Part shown: positions 46,416 through 57,071 of the stretch, piece after piece
Layout of the letters: the number at the start of each line of letters is the position of its first letter
How positions within the stretch are numbered: position 1 is the first letter of the stretch
Source: Gordonia insulae
GTDB taxonomy: Bacteria > Actinomycetota > Actinomycetes > Mycobacteriales > Mycobacteriaceae
Length of the DNA: 64,000 nucleotides
Assembly: GCF_003855095.1 (NCBI RefSeq)
Contig: NZ_CP033972.1
Coordinates: 5,518,001 to 5,582,000, forward strand
Reading direction: 5' to 3'
The notes under the pieces: model-generated
What the model was told of the DNA's origin: nothing
The model's input: only the letters and a program-made list of their open reading frames with translations
The model's database searches: none
Translations under genes and position numbers: made by a program

Positions 46416-47882
46416 TCAGGCGTCGGTCTTCTCCCGGAGGTGATGCGTGTAGATCGCACCGGTGGTGACGTCGTCCTCGACTTCTTCCAGTGTGCGACCG
46501 CGGGTCTCGGGTGCCTGGGTATAGACGAACCCGATGGCGAACAGTCCGATCACCCCGAACATGAAGAACGTGCCGGTGATGCCGATCGCCTCGACGATCG
46601 TCGGGAAGAACAGGCCGAGGAAGGCGTTGGCGATCCAGAGGCAGAACACCGAGATGCCGATCGCCAGACCGCGGATCTGCAGCGGGAAGATCTCCGACAG
46701 CAGCACCCAGGTGACCACGTTGAGGAAGGTCTGCATGGAGCCGACGAAACACACGATCAGGAACAGGAGCACCCACGGGCGCCAGGCATTGCCCTCCGGC
46801 AACGTGACCGACGCGATGCCGATGAGGAAGTGGAACAGGGTGGTGAGGCTGTAGCCGATGAGCAGGGTGGTGCGCCGGTTCATGTGCTGGGCCAGCCAGA
46901 GGGCGATCGCGGAACCGATCACCGCGATCACGCCGGGTGCGATGTTGGCGATCAGTGCGGCCTTCGATTCGAAGCCGGCGTCCTTGAGCACGGACTGGCC
47001 GTAGTACATGATCGCGTTGATGCCGGTGAGCTGCTGGAAGACGCCGAGTCCGATGCCGACCAGGAGGATGCGGCGTACCCATCGACTGTCCCGGATGGAC
47101 GACCAGCTGCCCTTGACCCGGGTCTTCTCCATCTCTGCGATCTCGGTGATCATGTCGACCTCGGCCTGGGCGCGTTGCTGCGACCGGATGGTGGACAGGA
47201 CCGCGGTCGCTTCTTCGACACGGTCCTTGGAGATCAGCCAGCGTGGGGACTCGGGGACGGTCATCATGCCGACCATGAGGCAGATCGCCGGCAACGCGGC
47301 GACGGCGAGCATGTAGCGCCACACGCCGTCGTGATCGCCCCAGACGTTGCCGATGATGGCGTTGATGACGAACGCGGCGAGCTGGCCGATGACGATCATC
47401 AGCTCGTTGCGGCCCGCGAGGGAGCCGCGGATCTCATACGGCGCGAGTTCGGCGAGGTACACCGGTACCACAGTGGATGCACCGCCGACGGCAAGGCCGA
47501 GGATGATGCGACCGAGGACCATGACACCGAATCCCGGGGCGAACACACACGTGATGGTGCCGATGAGAAAGAGCACGGCGAGCGCCATGATCGTCTTGCG
47601 CCGCCCCAGGGCGTCGGAGATCCGCCCGCTGATCATCGCGCCGATGGCTGCGGCGAACAGCAGCGAACTGGTCACCACGCCCTCGGTGAACGCGGTGAGC
47701 CCGAGATCCTCCTTCATCGGCTCCAGGGCACCGTTGATGACGCCGGTGTCGTAACCGAAGAGCAGACCGCCGAGGGTCGCGATCAGCGCCACCGCGTGCA
47801 GGCGACGGCGGAAGGAGCCGTGGCCCAGGGGCGGGAGCGCGATACGTTCTCGGACCAGTCCCGAATTCTCGGCTGTTGACAT
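46416..47882 (-). CDS. iolT: Inositol permease, MFS sugar-porter family
   Basis: The 488-residue transporter has 12 predicted helices and the sugar-porter signatures: GGLLFGYDTGVINGAL near 38-53, GRISDALGRRKT in loop 2-3, VPVYLAELAPYEIRG near 140-154, PESPRWLI near 208-215, QQLTGINAIMYYGQ near 283-296 and PETRGRTLEEVE near 464-475. It resembles proton-coupled myo-inositol permeases (IolT, IolT1/2). AAGGAG precedes the ATG. A TTGACA -35 element and a TGTCCTAACA box matching the corynebacterial IolR site lie upstream, supporting an inositol role. Confidence 0.85.
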   Translation of the reverse strand: MSTAENSGLVRERIALPPLGHGSFRRRLHAVALIATLGGLLFGYDTGVINGALEPMKEDLGLTAFTEGVVTSSLLFAAAIGAMISGRISDALGRRKTIMALAVLFLIGTITCVFAPGFGVMVLGRIILGLAVGGASTVVPVYLAELAPYEIRGSLAGRNELMIVIGQLAAFVINAIIGNVWGDHDGVWRYMLAVAALPAICLMVGMMTVPESPRWLISKDRVEEATAVLSTIRSQQRAQAEVDMITEIAEMEKTRVKGSWSSIRDSRWVRRILLVGIGLGVFQQLTGINAIMYYGQSVLKDAGFESKAALIANIAPGVIAVIGSAIALWLAQHMNRRTTLLIGYSLTTLFHFLIGIASVTLPEGNAWRPWVLLFLIVCFVGSMQTFLNVVTWVLLSEIFPLQIRGLAIGISVFCLWIANAFLGLFFPTIVEAIGITGTFFMFGVIGLFAIGFVYTQAPETRGRTLEEVEDDVTTGAIYTHHLREKTDA

Positions 47883-47961
47883 GGAGACTCCTTGGTTGGT
47901 GCGTTACACAGTCATCGTGACGGTGATGCTGGTCACGGTTGGTCTACTCCGATACTGTCAT

Positions 47962-47983
47962 AATGTCCTAACAATCTGTCAAG
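47962..47983 (+). promoter_or_regulatory. IolR-like operator, site A (iolT / dehydrogenase divergent promoter)
   Basis: AATGTCCTAACAATCTGTCAAG contains TGTCCTAACA (47964-47973), which fits the C. glutamicum IolR motif KGWCHTRACA as I recall it. On the minus strand TTGACA (47982-47977) can be the iolT -35 box. Related sites lie at 57050 and 59815. Confidence 0.55.
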
Positions 47984-48077
47984 GGTTTATTGGCCTCAAT
48001 TTCGAGAGATGGCCAGATGATCGGCCGCGATGCGGACCCGAGCAGAAGTAATTGTCCTTACAAACTGGGAGAACGTG

Positions 48078-49094
48078 ATGCGACTTGGCCTCGTCGGTTA
48101 CGGAGCGGGCGGACGCCTGTTCCACGCCCCGTACATCCGGGCGGTCCCCGAGATCGACCTGGTCGGGGTGGTGACCCGCAGTCCGGACCGTCGGCGCGAC
48201 GTGGCGGCCGACCTCCCCGACGTCGCGGTGTTCGACTCGCTCGGCGACCTCCTGGACGCCGGCGTCGATGCCGTCACCATCACCACCCCACCGGACACCA
48301 GGCGGGATCTGGTGCTCGAGGCGGTGCGTCGTGGTGTCCACGTCGTCGCCGACAAGCCGTTCGCCCCGGATGCCGCGGGCGGCCGCGAGCTCGCAGCCGC
48401 GGCGGACGGCGCCGGTGTGTTGCTCAGCGTGTTCCACAACCGGCGCTGGGACACGGACCTGGAAACGGTCCGGCGGATACTGCCTCGCCTGGGTGAGGTG
48501 TGGCGGGTGGAATCCCGATTCGACCTCGACGAGCCGGGAAGCCTCGATGCGGGTCCCTCGGGCGGTCTGCTGCGGGATCTGGGTGCGCACATGGTGGATC
48601 AGGTGTTGACGGTGTTCGGGCCCGCGGTGTCGGTGACGGCGCATCTGGATCAGATCGATCAGCCCGAGGGCCGCACCGACTGTGGGTTCACCGTCGCGAT
48701 CGCCCACCGCGACGGTGTTCATTCGACTGTGAGCGCCAGCAAGATCAATCACGTCTCCGCGCGGCAATGGCGCATCTACGGTTCGGCGGGCGCTTACGTC
48801 AGCGACGGCACAGATGTCCAGACCGATCAGATCAAACAGGGTCGCAGACCTGCCGACGACCTCGACAACTGGGGGTACGAGCGTCCCGATCGGCTCGGCA
48901 CGCTGCACACCGCGGACGGAGTTGTCGCCGTCCCGTCCGCGCAGGGCCGCTACGACGAGTTCTACCGGCAGTTCGCGGCGGCCGTGGACCGGCAAGGGCC
49001 GCAGCCTGTTCCGGCGCGCGACGGGATCGCGACCCTCGAGGTGCTCGATGCCGCACGCGACAGCGCGATCGACGGGGCCACCGTCCGGCTCTGA
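48078..49094 (+). CDS. Gfo/Idh/MocA-family dehydrogenase (scyllo-inositol or polyol dehydrogenase-like)
   Basis: The 338-residue protein has a Rossmann GYGAGG at 7-12 in a start typical of the YvaA/IolW-like branch (LGLVGYGAGGRLFHAPY), ADKPF near 96-100 with the conserved Lys, and HNRRWDTDLETVR near 121-133. Catalytic His may lie in RDLGAHMVDQVL near 170-181. Members oxidise inositol isomers or related polyols with NADP; the exact substrate is unknown. GGGAGAACGTG precedes the ATG at 48078. It is divergent from iolT, sharing the IolR-like site, and ends at a strong terminator. Confidence 0.8.
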   Translation: MRLGLVGYGAGGRLFHAPYIRAVPEIDLVGVVTRSPDRRRDVAADLPDVAVFDSLGDLLDAGVDAVTITTPPDTRRDLVLEAVRRGVHVVADKPFAPDAAGGRELAAAADGAGVLLSVFHNRRWDTDLETVRRILPRLGEVWRVESRFDLDEPGSLDAGPSGGLLRDLGAHMVDQVLTVFGPAVSVTAHLDQIDQPEGRTDCGFTVAIAHRDGVHSTVSASKINHVSARQWRIYGSAGAYVSDGTDVQTDQIKQGRRPADDLDNWGYERPDRLGTLHTADGVVAVPSAQGRYDEFYRQFAAAVDRQGPQPVPARDGIATLEVLDAARDSAIDGATVRL

Positions 49095-49109
49095 CATGCC
49101 GGGAAACAG

Positions 49110-49150
49110 AAGTCGCCGTGTCGCTCGGTAGACGAGCCACACGGCGACTT
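49110..49150. terminator. Bidirectional terminator between convergent dehydrogenase and iolA
   Basis: AAGTCGCCGTGT (49110-49121) pairs perfectly with ACACGGCGACTT (49139-49150). The flanking A and T runs give a short U-tract in both directions. Confidence 0.85.
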
Positions 49151-49160
49151 CCGTGGTCGG

Positions 49161-49190
49161 CGCCCTTGTCTCAGGCGCCCTTGTCTCAGG
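49161..49190. repeat. Two 15-bp tandem repeats
   Basis: CGCCCTTGTCTCAGG is repeated exactly at 49161 and 49176, with a shortened third copy up to the iolA stop. Confidence 0.75.
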
Positions 49191-49199
49191 CGCCCCGCC

Positions 49200-50693
<1,494 letters not shown>

Positions 50694-50747
50694 GGTGGTT
50701 CTCCTGTTGGGGTTTGTGCGCTGGTCGGGTTTCGAGGCTTGTTGCGG

Positions 50748-50914
50748 GGTCTCGATACGGTCCTCGCCTAGTGGCTCGGACCTACTCGACCAGCGGTGGG
50801 GGTGGGCTCGGACCTACTCGACCGGCGGTGGGGGTGTTGCTTGGACCTACTCGACCGGCGGTTGACTTCTGGTGGTCGAGTAGCCGCGAACGAAGTGAGT
50901 GGCGTATCGAGACC
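50748..50914. repeat. REP-like inverted and tandem repeat cluster upstream of iolA
   Basis: GGTCTCGATACGG (50748-50760) and CCTACTCGACC units face an inverted copy, GGTCGAGTAG to GTATCGAGACC (50874-50914). Between them CGGACCTACTCGACC-GCGGTGGGGG is repeated about three times. The same element type occurs once at 54039. The 237-bp gap 50694-50930 holds only this cluster. Confidence 0.75.
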
Positions 50915-50930
50915 TACGTGCGCCGCCTGC

Positions 50931-51989
50931 TCAGGCTCCCGGAATCGACGCGCGGGAAACCATCTCGACGGTTTGCGGTTCACCGGACTCCAGCGCCTTG
51001 ACGCCCGCGGCACACACGGCCGCCGCGGCATACCCGTCCCATGCGCCCGGACCGTCGACGTTCGTCCCGGCCTGTACCGCGTTGACCCAGCGCTGGATCT
51101 CGTTGTCGTAGGCCTGACCGAAACGTTCGACGAAGGACGGGGTGATGTCTCCGCTGGAGATGCCGGCGATCTTGCGCCCGTCGCCGGTGTCGGACTGGAC
51201 CGGGTTGCGCTGCTTGCGGATCAGGCCCTGGTCGAGTCCGATGAACGCCGAACCCAGCTCGCCGACCAGTTCGGTGCGCACCTCGTAGGCGACGCCCGTG
51301 GTCACGAAGCACTCGACATCGACGTGCCGCCCCGACTCGGTGGTGAAGATCGCGATCTGCGGATCCTTCAGTCCCTCTGGAGCATTGGGGTTCGCACCCG
51401 GAGCGATGATCTGGACGGAGGTGATCTCCTCGTCGAACAGGTACCGGGTGACGTCGACCTCGTGGACGAGCGAGTCCTTGACGATCATCGAGCTGTCGAA
51501 GCTCGGCGGGACGGCCGGGTTGCGGTGCACGCAGTGCGCCAGCAGCACCTGGCCGAACGTACCGTCGTCGATCAGGCCCTTGAGCTGTTCGTACTCGTGG
51601 TCGAACCGCCGCATGAAGCCGACCTGGATCAGCTTGCGGCCCAGCTCCGCCTCACGCTTGACGATCTCCAACGAGGTGGCCACATCGGTGGTGAGCGGCT
51701 TCTCGCACATCACCGGCTTGCCGTTCTCCAGACACGCCAGCAGCTGCTTCTCGTGGGTGGGTCCGGGGGTGGCGAGGATGACCGCGTCGACCTCGGGGTC
51801 GGCGATCGCGTCGAGCGGGTCGTTGATGACCCGACAGCCGGGGATCGTCGCGGCCAGTTCCTCGGCCTTCTCCGGGAAGTAGTCGTTGAGCACGGTGACG
51901 GTGGCGCCCTTGGTGCGCCCGGTGATGCGGGCGACGTGGTCGGCACCCATCATGCCGACGCCGAGGACGGCGATGCGCAGGTCTTGCAT
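50931..51989 (-). CDS. iolG: myo-Inositol 2-dehydrogenase
   Basis: The 352-residue enzyme oxidises myo-inositol to 2-keto-myo-inositol (scyllo-inosose) with NAD, the first catabolic step. The Rossmann GVGMMG is at 10-15, CEKPLTTD near 92-99 carries the catalytic Lys, and GFMRRFDHEYEQLK near 121-134 and the segment DSLVHEVDVTRYL near 169-181, with Asp and His of the catalytic triad, match IolG. I use ATG 51989 with GGAGAG upstream. It starts 2 bp after the iolD stop, so the two are in one operon. Confidence 0.88.
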   Translation of the reverse strand: MQDLRIAVLGVGMMGADHVARITGRTKGATVTVLNDYFPEKAEELAATIPGCRVINDPLDAIADPEVDAVILATPGPTHEKQLLACLENGKPVMCEKPLTTDVATSLEIVKREAELGRKLIQVGFMRRFDHEYEQLKGLIDDGTFGQVLLAHCVHRNPAVPPSFDSSMIVKDSLVHEVDVTRYLFDEEITSVQIIAPGANPNAPEGLKDPQIAIFTTESGRHVDVECFVTTGVAYEVRTELVGELGSAFIGLDQGLIRKQRNPVQSDTGDGRKIAGISSGDITPSFVERFGQAYDNEIQRWVNAVQAGTNVDGPGAWDGYAAAAVCAAGVKALESGEPQTVEMVSRASIPGA

Positions 51990-51991
51990 TT

Positions 51992-53983
51992 CTACTCTCC
52001 GTTGGTCGGGTTCAGATATGGACGTTGGACTGCTTTCCACTGCGTGTAGACGTCATATGCCTGTTGCGTGGATTCGAGTGTCGAGGTCTCCGACACCGGT
52101 ACATCCCACCAGGATTCGCTGTCCGGGGCACCGATCAGCGGGTCGGTCTCGACGTGGATGACGGTGGTGCGCTCGGCGGCCTTGGCCGCCTTGATGGCGT
52201 CGGTGAACTCGGCCGCGGTGGTGGCGCGGATGACGTCGGCGCCGAGCGATGCGGCATTGGCGGCCAGGTCGATCGGTAGCGTCGAGCCCTCGAGTCGTCC
52301 GTTGTCCCCGCGGTAGCGGTAGTTGGTGCCGAAGCGTTGCGAGCCCAACGATTCCGACAGGGAACCGATCGACGCGAAGCCGTGGTTCTGCACCAGGACG
52401 ACGATCACCTTGAGGTTCTCCTGCACAGCGGTGACCAGTTCGGTGGCCATCATCAGGTAGGAGCCGTCGCCGACCATGACGAAGACGTCGCGGTCCGGGC
52501 AGGCCATCTTCACGCCGAGCCCGCCGGCGACCTCGTAGCCCATGCAGGAGTAGCCGTACTCGACGTGGTAGCCCTTGGAATCGCGCGTGCGCCAGAGTTT
52601 GTGCAGGTCCCCGGGCATCGATCCGGCGGCACAGACCACCACGTCGCGCGGGTCGGAGGTCTCGTTGACCAGACCGATCACCGCTCCCTGGGTGAGTGCC
52701 TCGTCGCCGGTGGCGATATTGGTGCCGACCGCGGTCGGGGAGTAGGCCTTCTCGACGATGGCGTCCCACTCGGCCGCCAACGTCGCGACCTGCTCGCGGT
52801 AGGCGTTCTCGACGGTGTGGTCGGCCAGCAGTTCGTCGAGCGCGTCCAGGGATTCGCGTGCGTCGGCGACCACGCTGTACCCGCTGTGCTTGACCGAATC
52901 CAGCGATGCCACATTGATGTTCACGAATCGAACGCCGTCGCCGGTGAAGGCCGTCCGGGAGGCGGTGGTGAAGTCGCTGTAGCGGGTGCCGATACCGATC
53001 ACCACGTCCGCCTCCGCCGCCAGCGCGTTGGCCGCGGTGGTGCCGGTGGAGCCGATGGCGCCGACCGACTGCGGATGGTCGTAGGGCAGTGACCCCTTAC
53101 CCGCCTGGCTCTGACCAACCGGGATTCCGGTGCGAGAGCAGAACTTCGCGAGCGATTCGGTGGCGCCGCTGTAGATGACGCCGCCGCCGGCGACGATGAG
53201 GGGGCGCTTGGCGGACCGGATGATCTCGGCGGCCTCGGCGATCACGTGACGTTCCGGCAGTGGCCGGGCGACGTGCCAGGTCCGTTCGGCGAACAGTGAT
53301 TCCGGCCAGTCGAAGGCCTCGGCCTGGACGTCCTGCGGGATGGCGAGGGTCACCGCGCCGGTTTCCACGGGGTCGGTGAGCACGCGCATCGCGCCGAGCA
53401 GTGCGCCCGGCAGCTGTTCGGGTCGCCAGACACGGTCGAAGTAGCGCGAGACGGGTTTGAACGCGTCGTTGACGGTGACGTCGCCCGACGACGGGAGCTC
53501 GAGTTCCTGCAGCACCGGGGAGGTGGACCGGGTCGCGAAGGTGTCGGCGGCCAGCAGCAGCACCGGCAGGCGGTTGATGGTGGCCAGCGCTGCGCCGGTG
53601 AGCATGTTGGTCGAGCCGGGACCGACCGAGGCGGTGACCGCCCAGGCCTGCAGACGATCCTTCATCCGGGCGTAGCCGACCGCGGAGTGGACCATCGCCT
53701 GCTCGTTGCGGCCGAGGACGTACTTCAGAGACAGTTCGCGGCCGGCGTCGACGTCGTCGATCTCGTTCTGCAGCAACGCCTGACCGAGACCGGCGACGTT
53801 GCCGTGACCGAAGATGCCGAAACAGCCGGCGAAGAACTTGGTCCGCTCGCCGTCGCGCTCCACGTACTGGTTGGCGAGGAATCGCACCGTCGCCTGCGAA
53901 ACGGTCAGTCGGACGGTCGGTTCACCGTGGGGAGTACGGACGCCGGTGACTCCGCCGGCGCGTCCCTGGTTGATCGGTGCCAC
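51992..53983 (-). CDS. iolD: 3D-(3,5/4)-trihydroxycyclohexane-1,2-dione acylhydrolase
   Basis: The 663-residue thiamine-diphosphate enzyme opens the ring of trihydroxycyclohexanedione to 5-deoxy-glucuronate. The N-terminal Pyr domain has RNEQAMVHSAVGYAR near 89-103 with the conserved Glu. The central domain has RPLIVAGGGVIYSGA near 258-272, and the ThDP-binding C-terminal domain has the GDGSYLM start of the GDG motif near 494-500 and VQNHGF near 523-528. The GTG at 53983 has AAGAAG upstream. It lies in the iol operon between iolB and iolG. Confidence 0.92.
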   Translation of the reverse strand: MAPINQGRAGGVTGVRTPHGEPTVRLTVSQATVRFLANQYVERDGERTKFFAGCFGIFGHGNVAGLGQALLQNEIDDVDAGRELSLKYVLGRNEQAMVHSAVGYARMKDRLQAWAVTASVGPGSTNMLTGAALATINRLPVLLLAADTFATRSTSPVLQELELPSSGDVTVNDAFKPVSRYFDRVWRPEQLPGALLGAMRVLTDPVETGAVTLAIPQDVQAEAFDWPESLFAERTWHVARPLPERHVIAEAAEIIRSAKRPLIVAGGGVIYSGATESLAKFCSRTGIPVGQSQAGKGSLPYDHPQSVGAIGSTGTTAANALAAEADVVIGIGTRYSDFTTASRTAFTGDGVRFVNINVASLDSVKHSGYSVVADARESLDALDELLADHTVENAYREQVATLAAEWDAIVEKAYSPTAVGTNIATGDEALTQGAVIGLVNETSDPRDVVVCAAGSMPGDLHKLWRTRDSKGYHVEYGYSCMGYEVAGGLGVKMACPDRDVFVMVGDGSYLMMATELVTAVQENLKVIVVLVQNHGFASIGSLSESLGSQRFGTNYRYRGDNGRLEGSTLPIDLAANAASLGADVIRATTAAEFTDAIKAAKAAERTTVIHVETDPLIGAPDSESWWDVPVSETSTLESTQQAYDVYTQWKAVQRPYLNPTNGE

Positions 53984-54038
53984 GATTGCTTCTTTCTCGT
54001 CGGGTGGGGTTGGGGGGTGGTGTTGGTGTTGGTGGGTG

Positions 54039-54085
54039 ATCTCGATACGCCCTCGGCCGGCGCCGCGGGCTACTCGATCAGCGGT
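54039..54085. repeat. REP-like palindromic element between iolB and iolD
   Basis: GATCTCGATACGCC and GGCTACTCGATC form the two arms of an element of the same type as at 50748-50914. It lies in the 127-bp iolB-iolD gap. Confidence 0.6.
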
Positions 54086-54110
54086 TTCGAGGCCGGCGTA
54101 TCGGGATCCA

Positions 54111-54992
54111 TCAGCGGGACGGTTTCTCGTGCAGCGGGAGTCGGGGGTCGACGTCCTGGTGCTCCCAACTGCCGCGCAACCAGGTGTGCGCCGGGTCGTC
54201 GCAGATCTTCCATGCGCGTTCCCCGCCCGGTCCGGCCATCACGTTGAGGTAGTACATGTGGTAGCCGGGCGCCGCGATCGACGGTCCGTGATAGCCGTGC
54301 GGCACCAGGACCACGTCGCCGGTTCGCACCTCTTCGAGCACCTCGATGGGCTTCTCCGGCGTGCCGTACACCCGGTGATATCCGAAGCCCGCGCCGGCGG
54401 GTCCGGCCGGGTTGTCCTGGATCTCGAAATAGTAGATCTCCTCGAGCTGGGACTCGACGTCGGAGTTCTCGTCGTGCTTGTGCGCGGGATAGCTGGACCA
54501 GTTGCCGCCGGGGGTGATGACCTCGCAGGCGATGATCGAGTCGGCCTCGAACGCGTCCGCGGTGCCGAAGTTGTGCACCTGACGGCTGCAGTTTCCCGCA
54601 CCGCGCAGTTCCACCGGGACGTCGGCGACCGGCACATACCGGAAAGGGAGCTTTGTCGCGGCACGTGCGCCGCACAGGGCGAAACGTCCACCGGCAGCGC
54701 TGCTCACCGTGAACTCGCTGTCGCGACCGACGTAGGCGAAGTCGCTCGGGCCGTCGAACACACTTGCGCGTCCTGCCAATTCGAAGGACTCGTCACCGGA
54801 GGACACAATCGCCGAACCGGACAGCGGGACCACGATGATCTCGTCGTCACCGGACCGGCGTGTCACCGACTCGGCGGCGCCCAGTTCTACGACGAACAGT
54901 GAGGACTCGGTCCACCCTGCCGATTCCGGCGTGACGTCGACCGTCAGCGGCGACGTCGCCGACCGTGCCGGGATGTAGTACTTGGAGTTCAT
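54111..54992 (-). CDS. iolB: 5-Deoxy-glucuronate isomerase
   Basis: The 293-residue cupin-fold enzyme converts 5-deoxy-glucuronate to 5-dehydro-2-deoxy-D-gluconate. The N-terminal cupin half covers about 10-140. The C-terminal half has PGGNWSSYPAHKHDENS near 161-177 (metal His residues), LEEIYYFEIQ near 182-191 with a metal Glu and VLVPHGYHGPSIAAPGYHMYYLNVMAG near 226-252. These are the standard IolB landmarks. Its stop is followed by the REP-like element and iolD; its start lies 4 bp after the aldolase stop. Confidence 0.92.
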   Translation of the reverse strand: MNSKYYIPARSATSPLTVDVTPESAGWTESSLFVVELGAAESVTRRSGDDEIIVVPLSGSAIVSSGDESFELAGRASVFDGPSDFAYVGRDSEFTVSSAAGGRFALCGARAATKLPFRYVPVADVPVELRGAGNCSRQVHNFGTADAFEADSIIACEVITPGGNWSSYPAHKHDENSDVESQLEEIYYFEIQDNPAGPAGAGFGYHRVYGTPEKPIEVLEEVRTGDVVLVPHGYHGPSIAAPGYHMYYLNVMAGPGGERAWKICDDPAHTWLRGSWEHQDVDPRLPLHEKPSR

Positions 54993-54996
54993 CAGC

Positions 54997-55968
54997 TCAC
55001 CTCACCAGCGACACCGCGGTATCGACCGCGGTGGCGACGTCATCGTCGGCCGGGTACAGCAGGGTGCGTCCGACGATCAGGCCGCGTACCGACGGGATCT
55101 GCAGTGCGCGTTCCCAACTCGCGAACGTCTCGTCCGGGGCGGTCTGGGGGTCGCCGCCGAGCAGCAGGGTCGGCAGGGTGGTGGCGTCCATGACGCGTTC
55201 CATCTCCTCGACGACCGGCAGCTTGAGCCAGGTGTACGCCGACGTCGAGCCGAGGCCCTGGACGATGTGCATCGACTTGATGACGGCGTCGGCGGTCAGA
55301 TCGTTGCGGACCTTGCCGTCGACGCGATTGGACAGGAACGGCTCCAGCATCGCGATGGCGCCACCGGCGGCCAGTTCGTCGATGGCGGCCGCGGCCGCGG
55401 TGAGCATGTTCAGCGTGCCCTCGTCGGTCAGATCGACCCGGTTGAGCATCTTCGCACCGTTGAGACCGGCGTCGATCGTCCATTTCGCGGTGGCCGCGGT
55501 CATGCGGTCGTCGAGCTCGAAGGATGCGCCCGCCAGACCGCCGCGATTCATCGAGGAGAACACGACCTTGTCCTCGAGCGCGCCGAGCAGCAGCAGGTCC
55601 TCCAGGATGTCCGAGGTCGCCAACACGCCGTCGACACCTGGATTCGCCAGAGCGGTGCGCAGCCGGTCCAGCAGGTCGGAGCGGCTGTTCATCGCCGTCG
55701 GATTGGCGCCGACGGAGAGCGCGCCGCGGGCCGGGTGGTCGGCGGCCACGATCATCAGGCGCTCGTCCCCGGACACCGTCGCGCGCCGACGGCGTCGCGC
55801 CCATGCCTCGGCGATGGCCTGCGGGTGGGTGGCCCGGACGGCGGTCACCTCGGCGTAGGTCGAGCACGTCGAGCCGGCGACGCCGTTGCGGCCGGATGAC
55901 CCATCGTTCCGGTTGCCCGGTCCGATCAGGGTCGCTGCATTTCCGGCGGTGGTCGCGACGTCAGACAT
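54997..55968 (-). CDS. Beta/alpha-barrel aldolase of the inositol cluster (Cgl0159-like)
   Basis: The 323-residue protein is a class I aldolase-like TIM barrel. After a variable N terminus it has DERLMIVAADHPARGAL near 82-98, VDGVLATSDILEDLLLLGAL near 129-148, FSSMNRGGLAGA near 153-164, KMLNRVD near 182-188 with a candidate Schiff-base Lys and LLLGGDPQTAPDETFASWERAL near 267-288. The family is found in actinobacterial iol clusters (C. glutamicum Cgl0159) and probably cleaves 2-deoxy-5-keto-gluconate 6-phosphate into dihydroxyacetone phosphate and malonate semialdehyde, the IolJ step; that role is inferred. Its start overlaps the iolC end by 8 bp. Confidence 0.75.
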   Translation of the reverse strand: MSDVATTAGNAATLIGPGNRNDGSSGRNGVAGSTCSTYAEVTAVRATHPQAIAEAWARRRRRATVSGDERLMIVAADHPARGALSVGANPTAMNSRSDLLDRLRTALANPGVDGVLATSDILEDLLLLGALEDKVVFSSMNRGGLAGASFELDDRMTAATAKWTIDAGLNGAKMLNRVDLTDEGTLNMLTAAAAAIDELAAGGAIAMLEPFLSNRVDGKVRNDLTADAVIKSMHIVQGLGSTSAYTWLKLPVVEEMERVMDATTLPTLLLGGDPQTAPDETFASWERALQIPSVRGLIVGRTLLYPADDDVATAVDTAVSLVR

Positions 55969-56953
55969 TGATCTTCTCCTCTGCGGTGGCAGCGAATGCG
56001 GCGACCTCGTCGGCGGTGGGCATGGCGGTGGAACATTCCAGCCGGCCGGCGACGATCGCACCGGCGGCGTTGGCGTGGCGCAGGATCTTCTCCAACGGCC
56101 AGCCCTCGAGCAGTCCGTGGCACAGGCTGCCACCGAAGCTGTCGCCGGCGCCGAGGCCGTTGACGACGTCGACCGGGGTGGGGGCCACCTCGACCGTCTC
56201 GGTGCGTGTCTTGCCGAGCACTCCCTTGGGGCCCTGCTTGACGATCGCGAGTTCGACGCCGAGGTCGAGCAGCGCATCGGCGGCGGCGTGGGGATCGGTC
56301 TCACCGACCGCGATCTCGCACTCCTCACGGTTGCCGACGGCAACGGTGACGTGGGACAGCGCCTTGCGGACCTGCTCGGTCGCGGCTTCCGGGGTCGACC
56401 AGAACATCGGCCGGTAGTCGAGGTCGAGGACCGTCAGCGACTGGCGGCCACGAGCCTCCCAGGCGGCGAAGTGCGCCCCGCGGGACGGTTCTTCGGAGAG
56501 TCCGGTCACCGTCGACCAGTACAGCCGCGCAGCGTGCACCGCGGCGGTGTCGATGTCGGTGACCTCGATCTGCAGATCCGGTGCGGTCGGCTTGCGGTAG
56601 AAGTACAGCGGGAAGTCGTCGGGCGGGAAGATCTCGCAGAACGTGACCGGGGTCGCGTACTCGTCGTCGATGCCGACGAAGCGGTTGTCCACGCCCAGAC
56701 GGGCGAGCTCGCTCCGCACGAACCGACCGAACGGATCGTCGCCGGCTCCGGAGATCAGCGCGCTGGAGTGGCCGAGGCGGGCCGCGGCCACGGACACGTT
56801 CGCGGCGCTGCCGCCGAGGAACTTGCCGAAGCTGGTGACCTCCTCGAGGCCGACTCCGATCTGTTGCGGATAGATGTCGACACCGCTGCGGCCGATGGCC
56901 AACACGTCGAAGACGGGTGTCTCGCCCAGAAGGGGTGGATGCTGTGAGGTCAC
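55961..56953 (-). CDS. iolC: 5-Dehydro-2-deoxygluconokinase (PfkB family)
   Basis: The 330-residue kinase phosphorylates 5-dehydro-2-deoxygluconate at C6. It belongs to the PfkB/ribokinase fold: FLGGSAANVSVAAARLG near 45-61 (first signature), the Asp-containing LDLDYRPMFW near 175-184, VGNREECEIAVG near 207-218, and the second signature VVNGLGAGDSFGGSLCHGLL near 265-284 with the catalytic Asp. I use the GTG at 56953, with AGGGAG seven bases upstream; the frame is open further up, but the extension lacks homology. It is the first gene of the operon and is divergent from a dehydrogenase gene, with IolR-like site C between. Confidence 0.9.
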   Translation of the reverse strand: MTSQHPPLLGETPVFDVLAIGRSGVDIYPQQIGVGLEEVTSFGKFLGGSAANVSVAAARLGHSSALISGAGDDPFGRFVRSELARLGVDNRFVGIDDEYATPVTFCEIFPPDDFPLYFYRKPTAPDLQIEVTDIDTAAVHAARLYWSTVTGLSEEPSRGAHFAAWEARGRQSLTVLDLDYRPMFWSTPEAATEQVRKALSHVTVAVGNREECEIAVGETDPHAAADALLDLGVELAIVKQGPKGVLGKTRTETVEVAPTPVDVVNGLGAGDSFGGSLCHGLLEGWPLEKILRHANAAGAIVAGRLECSTAMPTADEVAAFAATAEEKINV

Positions 56954-57049
56954 GTACTGCTCCCTGCTCGTGCTTGGACAGGTGGGTGCCCCGCCGGGAT
57001 TCGGGTTGTCGGGGCGATGCATCCACTGTGCGTCAGTTCACAACCCAAA

Positions 57050-57071
57050 GTCAAGACTTTGTCCGGACATT
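57050..57071 (-). promoter_or_regulatory. IolR-like operator, site C (iolC / dehydrogenase divergent promoter)
   Basis: Read on the minus strand this is AATGTCCGGACAAAGTCTTGAC, identical to site B except for three bases in the centre. TGTCCGGACA is a perfect palindrome. TTGTCC (57059-57064) and CATAGT (57081-57086) with a 16-bp spacer could be the plus-strand promoter; TTGACT on the minus strand could serve iolC. Confidence 0.55.
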
